A DNA stretch of 18,886 bases from positions 2,005 to 20,890 of the forward strand of contig NWUY0300059103.1 in NCBI GenBank assembly GCA_004151065.3. The letters are read 5' to 3'. This DNA is from Larix sibirica (lineage: Eukaryota; Streptophyta; Pinopsida; Pinales; Pinaceae). Positions within the stretch are counted from its first letter, which is position 1. Each line of letters starts with the position of its first letter. The notes under the pieces were generated by a model. That model saw only the letters and a list, made by a program, of their open reading frames with translations. It had not been told where the DNA came from and searched no databases. The position numbers were made by a program, and so were the translations under genes. Below, in pieces: positions 1-8,303 of the stretch.

Positions 1-640
1 CTAGGTTGACCATCAATTGATGAAGATCATAGAAAAGGTCCAAGGCATCTTAATAGTCTCTGCAACGCCTCTGGAGATGAGTTCAAAAGGACCACATCGT
101 CATTGAAGAGCAAGATAGAGTTCAAGACCTGGTCGAGAAGGAACCCGTCTCTGTTCGGAATGTGCTCCTGTAGGAAGGACTCTATCTCATCGATGTAGAT
201 CCCAAATAAAGTAGGGGACATGGGACACCCTTTTTTGACCCCAATTGTACTACTGATGAAATCTGATACCTTGTGTGTTGTAAGAAGACAAACGAGAACG
301 TATTCATATAATTGCATGATGGTGGTCAGAAGGGTCTCAGAAATGCCACCATCTCTAAGCCTTTGAAACAGTGCCCCCTAGGGACGGAGTCAAATGCTTT
401 TTGAAAGTCTACAAAGCAGTAGTAAGCTTTTGAAGAGCGATGGCATGCCTCCTCAATGATGGCCCAAAGCATAAGAATGTGGCCAATGGTCTAGTGTGTT
501 TGTCTAAATCCAACATGTCGTAGAGCTCTAAGATGTCTCCACTTAAGCTCTCCAGAAAGCTGCATGTGGAGGACTGTAGCAAAGATTTTTGGGAAGGTGT
601 GACCAACCATGATCGTTCTATAATTATTGGGGTATGCACT
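1..640 (-). pseudogene. LINE reverse transcriptase domain, frameshifted
   Basis: In life this domain copies the element RNA into DNA at a nicked target. Three pieces in different frames are visible. Bases 361-480 encode the finger/palm segment with AIIEEACHRSSKAYYCFVDF followed by QKAFDSVPR, the classic [FY]xDFxxAFD block of LINE reverse transcriptases. Bases 27-317 give a 96-residue open stretch containing GVKKGCPMSPTLFGIYIDEI (residues 26-45), the nucleotide-binding GxxQGxxxSPxLF block, and the catalytic box as LLFNDDVVLL (residues 69-78, FNDD at bases 96-107). Relatives usually have Ala before the Asp pair, so Asn there is unusual, but both aspartates remain. The stretch 409-639 is open in a different frame from the true coding frame. 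The domain is not functional. Confidence 0.85.
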
Positions 641-1160
641 AGGTCTTGATTTGTGGATCAAGTATATAATCTGATGTGACTAAGGTTGCGAAAATCTTGT
701 ACAAACCATGTGGTTGGACAAATCGGCCAAGTGACAGTCCATGGAGGCCATGTTTGAAGAGTTCAACCTTGAAGCCCTCCTCATTCGCTTCTTTGTTGGA
801 ACTCATGACCCAAACTGCCTCTTGGATATCATGGGTAGTGAATAAGTAGCAAGAGGAGGGGGGAGAGGTAACTTAGATAAGGGGCTGCCCCGGGATATCA
901 TATAGGGAGGAGGTATAGGAGAATATGGAATTTGGATCAAGATCGGGTGGGAGATGGGAGTGGTGGGGGAAAAAGGTACGCCATAATTTTTGGGGGGAGT
1001 GGACAAGGGAAGCACTTAGATCCTGATTCCTATGGGGGATGAAGGTGCGCTTTTGCTGGTGGAGGAGACAACAGTAGGAAGTTTTAAGATTGGGGTAAGA
1101 GGGGTGTGTTACCGCCCAATTTGTTTGTAAGCGGAAAAGATCCCAACCCACCAGCACAAC
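1..1160 (-). mobile_element. Decayed LINE (non-LTR) retrotransposon, partial
   Basis: This is the remnant of a plant LINE read right to left. The right part (about 873-1157) encodes the linker that usually joins endonuclease and reverse transcriptase in these elements, recognisable by segments such as FSYTSSLYDIPGQPL. The left part encodes reverse transcriptase. No endonuclease domain is seen right of 1160, where the sequence changes to AT-rich DNA, so the element is either 5'-truncated (usual for LINEs) or broken there. At the left edge the reading shifts frame near base 30 and continues as YDLHQLMVNL, typical of the region after the catalytic motif, so the element extends beyond the window. 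Several frame changes and stops between 640 and 870 show that it is dead. The LINE assignment is firm; the family is not determined. Confidence 0.85.
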
Positions 1161-1590
1161 CTAGGTGGCAACAAAAGTTGCTCGTCACTGTGACCTCAAC
1201 TCACAACCTCTCACTTTATGCTTTGTCTTTAAAGTTTAAACCTAAACCTAGGGGAGTATCCCGACTATATTATTTATTTGTTTAAGTCTATATGGCAGAT
1301 ATAACAATGTTGAAGTTATTCTAGATTATCTCTAAGCACAATATACAAACAATATATGAGCTAATCATTAACAATAGATGCTCAAGCTTAGCTAACTGAA
1401 TTCACTTCTTATATTCAATAAAAATGGTGAACTCAATAGCAATGAAACACGTCAATATACTAAATTCACATTTTAAGATAATAACAATCAACAATGTAAT
1501 TTTACAATATGTCCTAATTATTTACTAATCAAGCACAATAACCATCTAAATGCCAAGACACAATCAATAACAATTAGATTATTAGTTATT
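1161..1590. other. AT-rich spacer, nothing recognised
   Basis: This stretch is strongly AT-rich with frequent stops in all frames. I see no gene, RNA gene or organised repeat in it. Confidence 0.6.
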
Positions 1591-1896
1591 AGTGATTAGA
1601 GTTTGAAGGGCTTAGTGGTTAGAACCACTGGAAATTTCCTCGTTGTACCTGTGATTAATTTTTTAGGTGTAACAAGAAAAAAATTGAATTTTGGAAATTA
1701 CTTAGAATAGAAAAAATGCAAAAAATTCCAGAATTATAACAATTAACAAAATTACCAAGAATAACACTTTTATAAAATTTTCGCAGCTAACTGCTGTAGA
1801 TTAGAGGTATATGTTGCTAGAAATTGCAGAAAATTGCAACAAAGTAATTCTGTTGAATTTTAAAATAAAACAATGAAATTTTCCAGAATTACTAAA

Positions 1897-1932
1897 TCTG
1901 GAAATTTTCCTATTTTTTAGGAAAATTTCAGA
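1897..1932. repeat. Inverted repeat (hairpin), AT-rich
   Basis: The left arm TCTGGAAATTTTCCTA (1897-1912) pairs with the right arm TAGGAAAATTTCAGA (1918-1932) around a five-T loop, with one unpaired G. A further partial copy of the arm (GAAATTTTCCAGAATT) lies just left, at about 1875-1890. It sits between the two tRNA-like motifs of the 1590-2095 segment. No function is evident; it may be part of a SINE or small non-autonomous element. Confidence 0.6.
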
Positions 1933-2014
1933 GTGTAGAAATTGCAGTAAATACCTCAATAAAAATTCAGACACCCTTGCTATACCATGGAACCACGACA
2001 TAAAATGAAACTGA

Positions 2015-2090
2015 TGGCCAATGGTGGGGAATCTTGAACTTGAGTCATTTATGTGAGAGGCGGGGATATTCACCACTATATTATAACAAT
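2015..2090 (-). pseudogene. tRNA-like sequence (tRNA pseudogene or SINE head)
   Basis: Read on the minus strand, this 76-base stretch resembles a eukaryotic tRNA of the Asp/Glu type. The D-arm region reads ATATAGTGGTGAATATCCCC, close to the plant tRNA-Asp segment TATAGTGGTAAGTATTCCC and overlapping an internal A box. The anticodon-arm region reads CGCCTCTCACA. A T-arm/B-box-like AGTTCAAGATTCC follows, and the 3' end reads CCATTGGCCA. Many differences from a real tRNA are G-to-A or C-to-T. The acceptor and anticodon stems no longer pair well, and the B box carries extra bases, so a working tRNA is unlikely. AT-rich sequence without a gene follows, consistent with a tRNA-derived SINE body. Distinguishing a SINE from a lone tRNA pseudogene needs other copies. 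Confidence 0.45.
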
Positions 2091-2099
2091 AATAAGTTT

Positions 2100-2964
2100 A
2101 TCCCTTTTTCAATTTCATGTTGCTATGGGTAGGATGTTGGAAGAGAAGTTCTATGAGATTGTTTCCCTTGGATAGTTTTAGTTTGAATTGCATTGGATTT
2201 GTTTCTGTAATTTTTACTATAATTGGGCACCATTCTAGTGAGCTTGGTAGAATTTCTCCTACCTTGCATGGAGGATACACCTACTACAATATTGATTAGG
2301 TGGATATATGAGGTTGGTTGATTCTATTTTGGGCTGTCTGGCTTGCAGCTTTGGTCTTGGAGGCCATGCTTCTTTCTTGTATACATTTTTATAGGTTGTA
2401 TGTCCTTTTTCAGTCTAATGACAATGAAAATTTACCTATCACACAAATGGTGGATAACATCTTTGTGACGGTCAAACTTTAATTTGTCGAAGTTCCAACA
2501 TAAAAAAGCTCCTCTTGTTAAAGTGGTTTTAGTTGATGTTCTATTTGTCAAAACATTTAAGTGCTATATATAACATGTTCTGGTCTGGGAAACAAGTATC
2601 TATTAAAGTTATATTTATCGCACATGATCTCTAAACTTATTTTGCTAATGAAGTTGCTAACCTGTTGGTTTCAAAGAGTCATTATATGATTTCCCTTTTT
2701 TAAATTTTTGTTACTTTAGTTATGTTGTATAGCCTTCATGATGTCAAGTATAAAACTTAGTTGTTCTTAGATAGGTTTAGATTAAATAATTCAAAAGCAT
2801 TCCTTGAAATATTATCTTTTGTCTTTTCTCAATTTTCTGAACTTCTGTTTTAGGTCATTTGTAAGTGCTAAATATTATTTTATCCTTCTCTACTTTCTAT
2901 ATATCTGTGATCCATCTATATGTGGAGCTTATTGTAGTTTTAACCTTTTATTTTTGCATTCTAG
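2100..2964. other. Gene-free stretch left of the kinase exon; possibly intron
   Basis: No coding similarity was recognised on either strand. Two opposed 60-codon open stretches near 2098-2299 overlap on opposite strands and look like chance. If the kinase exon belongs to a real gene, this is intron: it ends in a pyrimidine-rich tract with TTTTAAC as a possible branch site (about 2938-2944) and an AG acceptor at 2963-2964. The exon carrying the nucleotide-binding glycine loop, expected upstream, is not visible. Confidence 0.45.
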
Positions 2965-3091
2965 GTGATGTTGCTAGGAAGGTTACATCATAGAAATCTT
3001 GTGAACTTGGTGGGGTATTGTGTAGACAAAGGTGAACGCATGTTGGTTTATGAGTTCATGAGTAATGGAAGTCTTGCGACCCATTTGTATG
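2965..3091 (+). CDS. CRLK1: Single internal exon of a CRLK1-like receptor-like protein kinase
   Basis: The exon encodes 42 uninterrupted codons beginning [19 protein letters not shown] and including [17 protein letters not shown]. This is the kinase N-lobe from just after the C-helix glutamate to the hinge (subdomains III-V) of plant receptor-like Ser/Thr kinases. The phrase [13 protein letters not shown] best matches calcium/calmodulin-regulated receptor-like kinases (Arabidopsis CRLK1, At5g54590), which phosphorylate Ser/Thr at the plasma membrane in cold signalling; that is family knowledge recalled from memory. A pyrimidine tract and CTAG acceptor precede the exon (phase 0). It ends TAT-G before a perfect GTAAGT donor at 3092-3097 (phase 1). 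No glycine loop, HRD or DFG exon was found on either side in the window. It may be one exon of a gene with very long introns, or a stranded fragment. Confidence 0.7.
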
Positions 3092-3231
3092 GTAAGTTTT
3101 TTTAAATTGGTTTATATTTTGGTTTTTTGTAGGACATAGATACTATATCTTATAAAATTCAAGAAGTTGCTTATAAATTATTTCATGTCTGGTATTGTTG
3201 AAATGATATCTTTTTAAAACTCAAAAAGGTT

Positions 3232-3238
<7 letters not shown>

Positions 3239-3264
<26 letters not shown>
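3239..3264. repeat. (AT)13 microsatellite
   Basis: Thirteen uninterrupted AT units lie about 150 bases downstream of the kinase exon, in what would be its intron. Such tracts are often variable in length. Confidence 0.95.
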
Positions 3265-4433
3265 TTGGAATATATTTAATGATTTAAAACACTTGTATTT
3301 TTTTGTCATGTTACCTCCTAGACTCACACTCAAAGATATTCAAACTTCAAAGTCCGAAAACCAAGTGCAACCTGAGAGGTATTTGAAGGTTCTCCACTAT
3401 CACCACAACAACCATTCCTCACTTTAGGCTGGCTCTCCTCTGGCTCAAGGGGGGATTCTCTAGAAAAGAATGTGTAAAATATGCTTTAGAAATAAAGGGA
3501 TAGTGGATAGTCAAGACCAGACCCTATTAAATGGCCAATGGAGTCAAGGTGAACAATGAAGAGGGTTTGGACAATATGGAAGAAGGCATAGTTAGGTTGT
3601 TACAAACACACTCAAACTAACCATATGGATTTACTTCAATATGCCCACGATTAAAAGAGGGCCCTTACAAACATATTCCTCATAGTAAGTACAAAATCAA
3701 CCAAGTAACGATGTTTAACCATGAATCATTAAAGGGAAATCATAAATGAAGTAGACACAAGTAGGAAGCACACTTTATAGAATGATCAGCCAACAATACA
3801 TCTGTCTTCAGGTAAAATTTCACCCAAGATCAAGAGAGCCTAGACGTGTCACACAACCTTAAAACCGTAGCTAGGGTAGTGCTCAAAATAAAGTGAACAA
3901 CCCTAATTGAGATATTACAGCAGCAAATATCCTTCAAATAAACCCAATGATCACAACAAGATGAAGGAAAGGTTTCAGCTCAACTCTAATGTCATCTAAT
4001 TGGGGCAAAAATGCACTTCTACTAAGATTATTCCAGCAGATTTCTACTAGTAATTTTCAGCCATCAAATCAACCGAATAAAACAAAAAATGATGAAGAAC
4101 CTCACATTAAATGCTCCTTGATTTCTTTGTCCCAATATATCTTCAACTAAGCTAGGAGGGGATCTCCCAAACAACCAACCATACGTTTAGGAAATGAATC
4201 TTTCATCTATTTATATCATTCAAATCAAATCCTAATTCATTAAATAATATTTCTTTTTAGAATGCCCTCGAATCCTCATTGAGTTTTGCTTTTTGAGTGA
4301 ATAAAATAGGCCCATATTGCCACTTGTCATCTCTTTATTTCATGATATCCTTTTAAAACATGCATTTATTATTCTTTTGAGGGTTTGACCATGTCAGCAG
4401 TGCCACATGGCATCTCCTCATCCAAATATCTTT
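3265..4433. other. Gene-free stretch, unclassified repeat-like DNA
   Basis: No open reading frame of note and no recognised motif. Base composition is less AT-biased than the segment to its left. It may be untranslated or LTR sequence of an old retroelement, but I cannot show LTR ends or a primer site. No downstream kinase exon and no second VPS45 exon is visible. Confidence 0.4.
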
Positions 4434-4690
4434 CCTCCAAATATGCAAAAAATGCCTTGAACAAAGTGTTCTCACCCCAAAGCCCTTCTCAAAGGTGAAA
4501 CATGCCTCCAAATATGTAGAAAAGGCCTTGAACAATGTGTCTTTACCACCAAATACCTCAAAAGGTGAAATATGCCTCCAAGCATGCGAAAATGGATTAA
4601 ATAATGTGTTCTTACCCCCAAAATTTCTCCTCAAATGGGAAACATGCCTCCAAATATGTGGAATATGCCTCTCACATTGTGTAATGGCTG
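4434..4690. repeat. Imperfect tandem repeat, about 71-bp unit, four copies (last partial)
   Basis: Units begin with CCTCCAAATATG or a close variant at 4434, 4505, 4575 and 4647, so spacing is 71, 70 and 72 bases. Each unit continues with AAxGCCTTGAACAAxGTGTT-like sequence, a C-rich stretch and AAAGGTGAAACATG. The fourth unit breaks off after about 45 bases. The period is not a multiple of three throughout, yet both strands stay open over much of the array (minus 4353-4700, plus 4495-4716). The minus reading shows repeated His-x-Trp-Arg-His and Phe-Gly-Gly-Lys motifs. This openness follows from the repeat itself and is not good evidence of a gene. Confidence 0.85.
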
Positions 4691-5451
4691 ATAAAGTCAT
4701 TCTATCATGCTTTTAGAGCCCCTTTTGCATCAAAGTTCCCTCTTGCAAAGGGTAGAGTCATGATCAAGCCACCACATTGCTTCCTTGAAGTGGAATCTTT
4801 GTCATCAAGTTATCTCCTTTGACCAAAATAGTCCTCCAAGCTAGGGCGTTCCACCATTATCTCTATTCCTTGCCACCTTTCATGCCCCAAACCTCTTCCA
4901 TGCTAGGGTGTTTTTGCTCTATACCTCTCATGTGTAAGGTGTTCTTGTTTTGGCTAAATTTGACCCCACAACTTGCCATGACACATGGTTTGGACCCTCT
5001 TATGCCTCAGAGCTACTGCAGCGTTCCAACAGGGCCAAACCTAGAGCAAGGGGTTAAAATTTTTTGTAAAGGCCAAAGTGAGTTATATTGTATGGATATT
5101 TGGATTAGGGGCTGTTGTCCCCTTGGATTGGTCATGGCAAGCTCCCTTGGTTTCACTCTTAGAAGTACTTGGATTTATGGCACAATTGACTACCCCTTCA
5201 GTGTGTGGTTGTCCCCACCATACAGGGATTTAAGCCCATGGGTTGGTGTTCGGGGCTTCTAGGGGTGACCCACTGGGGCACATGACCATGTTGGTTTTGT
5301 TATATAGAGGTGATTGCGTCTTGTAAAGGGCTGTCGTCCCCTATTTAACACACCTCATTCACCCACTTGGACCTCATTCCAACACAGAGAAACCCCTCCT
5401 CTAGCTCTTTGGCCTATGACGTCATCCTTCCATAGTTGAGCCTACAAGTTT
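4691..5451. other. Unassigned stretch with a 147-codon open frame (plus 4819-5262)
   Basis: The longest open frame here reads rightward at 4819-5262. It is rich in Cys, Trp, Leu and Pro and matches no family I recognise. It has no plausible domain, no clear initiation context and no neighbouring exon. It may be chance in a relatively GC-rich repeat or a relic of an element interior. If the LTR candidate at 5463 is real, this would be the 3' interior of that element, but I see no integrase or RNase H motif to support this. Confidence 0.3.
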
Positions 5452-5770
5452 GGAAAGGGGGGCGTTGAGGGATAAACAACACTTTGGGGTTAGTTGGGGC
5501 ACGACGCCCCCTTCGGCTCACTATTCCATCAAGTGATGCCTTTATTTTAGTCTTATTTGTTATTTTATGTCTATTTTAGGGCTTATTTCCTAACTTGTGG
5601 GGGATTTACCCTAAAAATATTCTAATTTAATGTTGACTTGTGGGCTCAAAATTTAAAAAGGCTGAGGATGAAATCATATAAATAGATCACCTCACCTCAA
5701 TGTAAAATCATAAGACAAGGGTTCAAATAAGTATTATTTTCTCTTTCTCCTACTCTTTGAGTCTNTGGCA
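5452..5770 (+). mobile_element. Possible LTR of a plus-strand retrotransposon (polypurine tract plus LTR)
   Basis: A polypurine tract GGAAAGGGGGG (5452-5462) is followed directly by CGTTGAGGGA, close to the TGTTG starts common in plant LTRs (one T-to-C change). About 215 bases on lies a good TATA box, TATAAATAG (5677-5685), then a pyrimidine-rich stretch with CTCTTTCTCC. This is the expected order polypurine tract, U3, TATA, R/U5. An end near TGGCA at 5766-5770, just after the N at 5765, is a guess. No second LTR copy, target-site duplication or coding region was found, so it could be a solo LTR, a 3' LTR or coincidence. Confidence 0.3.
5677..5685 (+). promoter_or_regulatory. TATA box, possibly of an LTR
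   Basis: TATAAATAG is a near-ideal plant TATA box. It lies 215 bases inside the LTR candidate and no host gene start follows it, so it more likely drives (or drove) an element than a gene. Confidence 0.4.
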
Positions 5771-5965
5771 TGAATTTCAAATACCCCTCAAGCTTCATAA
5801 TTAAACCAAAGGAAGTTTGTTCTTTGCAATGCAGCCCCTTGGGGTATGTTTCTTCGAACACTTCAAAATAAAAGGGAAGCAATGGGAAATTCAAATTATA
5901 AAATCCATATTTAGATTAAATCATCAGAGAGTTGCAACAAAATGTAGTGGATCCAGAATTTTAAT

Positions 5966-6060
5966 GCTGCTTGGCATTTAGAATTGTTATTTCATATTTG
6001 GAGATGCAAAAATGAGATACTGTTTAACAATAAAGATGATGGATTAGACTTCACATGGAC
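5966..6060 (+). pseudogene. Possible LINE C-terminal (zf-RVT tail) remnant
   Basis: From about 5972 the plus strand reads WHLELLFHIWRCKNEILFNN and continues KDDGLDF. This resembles the tail of plant LINE polyproteins and related genes, where a Trp-x-Ile-Trp-x-x-Arg-Asn-x-x-x-Phe pattern follows the zinc-binding part after reverse transcriptase. The frame stays open to 6196 but similarity fades after 6060. No reverse transcriptase lies to the left and no clear RNase H to the right. It is a short match recognised by eye and could be chance. Confidence 0.3.
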
Positions 6061-6196
6061 TAACAAGATGGAAGTGGTATGTATTATGCCTTTGCAGATT
6101 CCAGCCAAATATGAGCTGGGTCCTACCAGACCATTCCATGGTCAGAACTCTGGCTCCATCCCATCAACCCAGGTAATGCTCTGGCCAGCACCATAG

Positions 6197-7140
6197 ACAC
6201 CAAGCAGGTAAAGCAATCAGAAGGACCGAGAAAGGAAAGTATTCATGTGCAGCAAAATCCCATCATAGAGAGATGCCACTATAGTAAGATAGCTTCCAAT
6301 TATGGACATCACATGGATAACAGCCAAAAGCCAAAGAGGACTCACGAGGCATGATACCGAAACCACCAGGGATGTTAGTACCAGACTCTGTAGTGAGGGA
6401 GGATGTGTTGCATCAAACCAAGGACTTGCACCCGAAAACTACCAGGTAACGGAAACAAAGCTGGCCATGTTGCTGCCATGATGAATTCTCATGCCTATGG
6501 TTGTTGATAAGGTCACCTGCATTGCCGTGGCAATCTCAGAAAGGGGCTGGCCAGAAGAAAACACTAGTAATGAATGGGTGGACACCACACATTTCCTTGG
6601 AGCAGCCAAATGAGTTGGGATGGCCCTCTAAATCCAATGATGAAGAGCCGCCTCATTCTTCTAGTGCCCGGGCTCCTGGCACATAAGACTTTCGTTCTTC
6701 TTTTTTTATGAACCTTAGCTTTGGTTCGTCCTCCGAAGCATTTATTTTTCAGACTCGATGGCATTTAAGTATTGTACTGGTTCAGTGGCCACAGGCCTAT
6801 TATACCTGATTCAATATTTCTAGCGGAAGTAAACTTGGTGGAGTATATTTAATTTACCCATGATTTTGAATTTGTTGTGGTCTACTTGTTGCCCCCCTTT
6901 AATTACAATATGCTCTGTACTTTTATGTATATTAACAGATTCAAGAAGCATAATTCAAAAAAAACAGAGCATAAGAGGGCAGGAATCAGCAAACGAGTTC
7001 AAGAGTTCAATTACCATGGACTCGTCCACAATCAAGATTTCAGCACCAAATGGAAACTGCATCTGAATTTTCCATGTAAATGGAAGGTTTTCCACCATTT
7101 GAACAAAAAAGAAGAAGAAAAGACGAAAGGACTCCACCAT
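6197..7140. other. Gene-free stretch right and left of unclear relics; possible VPS45 intron
   Basis: The plus strand has short open stretches with many stops, and I recognise no family with confidence. If VPS45 is a real gene here, the part left of 7268 is its first intron. The expected second exon, which in relatives continues with a Val-Tyr-Ser-Gln-Ser-Glu-Leu-Leu type sequence, was looked for on the minus strand down to the left edge and not found. Confidence 0.4.
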
Positions 7141-7268
7141 GGTTCGAGGGACTCGGTGGCAGACCGAAATTTTCAGAAGGAAACAATCAGATCCTTCGAT
7201 GGCAGAAGAAAATTGGCATTTAATTTAACATTGCAGCAAATGGGCATGGTTCTAAGAGATAAACATAC

Positions 7269-7358
7269 CGTATTTGTGTCCAGAATGAGGACTTTCATGC
7301 CTGAAATGTCGCGAAGCATTCTGTTGACATAATCCCTCACAGCATTTACGACCACCAT
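7269..7358 (-). CDS. VPS45: First coding exon of VPS45, an SM-family vesicle-fusion protein
   Basis: Thirty codons read leftward from ATG at 7358-7356: MVVVNAVRDYVNRMLRDISG followed by MKVLILDTNT. Arabidopsis VPS45 starts almost identically, with the RDYxNRMLxDISGMKVLILD core. VPS45 is a Sec1/Munc18 protein that binds syntaxin-type SNAREs at the trans-Golgi/endosome and supports vacuolar trafficking (family knowledge). The exon ends in phase 0 at ACG before a GTATGT donor (7268-7263); the next exon should begin with Val, as in the Arabidopsis protein. The start has a good context, AAAAGATGG. Upstream DNA is CpG-richer than its surroundings, as expected of a promoter. No other exon is visible in the window, so this is either the 5' end of a gene with a first intron longer than 7 kb or a truncated duplicate. 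The complete family protein is about 560-570 residues. Confidence 0.78.
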
Positions 7359-7764
7359 CTTTTCTCGGCATCAGACGATCAAATTCTTCGGACAGTTTAT
7401 CAATGGAGATCCAATTCTACTTCTGATCCAGGGTGCCCAGATCTTTGTTTTAGAATCAAAATAAGCTAGACAGGCTTCGGATTGTTGACTGGGAAACTAA
7501 GGACGAGATCTTATCAGGGGCTTAACTGGGTGGAAGGGGGGCTTAATCTCGCCTCCGTGGGAATAGCTTGGAGTCTTCCAAGTGACTGTGGAGTAGCCAT
7601 CTCAAAGGCAGTGAGAGGGCGCTCGGGGTTCGGTGGTGAAACAAGGTGACATCAACGGCAACGAGAAGGCCTGTATGAGAATAATCAATGCCATGGGATA
7701 ACGGGCACTCAACCGCCACACTCAACCGGGGCTAGCTACAAGTCAAGACGCAGTTTCTAAGTGT
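7359..7764 (-). promoter_or_regulatory. Likely 5' UTR and promoter region of VPS45
   Basis: Directly upstream of the VPS45 start codon lies a stretch with roughly fifteen CpG dinucleotides in about 400 bases, against very few in the AT-rich DNA around. In plants, methylated repeats lose CpG, so retained CpG suggests unmethylated, possibly active, gene-start DNA. An upstream out-of-frame ATG occurs 14 bases before the start codon (in GTCTGATGCC), which could lower translation. No clear TATA box was placed; housekeeping trafficking genes often lack one. The transcription start is unknown. Confidence 0.45.
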
Positions 7765-7882
7765 ATCTTCTCCGTCATTCAAAAACAAATGGAACTTCGC
7801 TTATATCTCCATGAGGTGTATANATCTTCTCCGTCATTCAAAAACAAATGGAACTTCACTTATATCTCCATGAGGTGTATAG
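7765..7882. repeat. 59-bp tandem duplication with N at the junction
   Basis: Copy one (7765-7823) and copy two (7824-7882) both start ATCTTCTCCGTCATTC and end CATGAGGTGTATA. They differ by one base: GGAACTTCGC in the first, GGAACTTCAC in the second, a CpG transition. The undetermined base at 7823 falls exactly between the copies. A 23-base fragment identical to part of copy one recurs at 8280-8302. The duplication lies on the upstream side of the VPS45 exon. Confidence 0.92.
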
Positions 7883-8303
7883 CAGTTGGTTTGTGTGGGG
7901 TTTAGTTTTATTAGGTGATTTGTTCAAACCTCATGCTGAGGGGTTGAGGGTGTGAGCCAGCAGCAGGGCCCTTTGGCTGATGCGATGGAAGCCCAAGTTT
8001 TTTTCCCTGCACGGGACCAAGGTTTTCTCTTGTGGTAGGTGTTGTCATCCTTTAATGCCTCATGTGACCACGGTGACGATTCTACTTGTCGTTGGTCATT
8101 CTCACATACAATATTAAGGTTGGCCCTGGCCCAAGTTTACTGCTACAAACTAGACTGGGTATTCTACTACAACTCTAGTTGTGCTCGTGTATAGATGCAA
8201 GTTTCCCCTAGTCATAATGAAATAAAATAAAAAACTCCATTACAAGTCTATTGGTTATGTTCAATTTATTTTGTGTTGTTGGAACTTCGCTTATATCTCC
8301 ATT
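7883..8303. other. Possible retroposon 3' tail; otherwise unassigned
   Basis: The stretch is comparatively GC-rich and ends in an A-rich tail, AATGAAATAAAATAAAAAAC (about 8217-8236), which resembles the 3' end of a LINE or a processed transcript in plus orientation. A 23-base piece of the 7765 duplication follows at 8280-8302. No coding motif is recognised, so element membership is a guess. Confidence 0.25.

Noticed and set aside
2098-2299. Opposed 60-codon open stretches on both strands
   Set aside because: They mirror each other, have no domain, and are of a length expected by chance.
4353-4700. 115-codon minus-strand open stretch with repeated motifs
   Set aside because: The repeated residues come from the 71-bp tandem DNA repeat; there is no sign of a gene.
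6390-6640. Possible RNase H remnant after the LINE-tail candidate
   Set aside because: A few residues suggested it, but no catalytic Asp/Glu pattern could be placed and stops are frequent.
6877-7332. 151-codon open stretch on the plus strand
   Set aside because: It is antisense to the VPS45 exon and its intron. The minus strand carries the recognisable protein, a start codon and a splice donor.
7543-7725. Possible upstream open frame in the VPS45 leader
   Set aside because: It does not begin with ATG and the transcription start is unknown.
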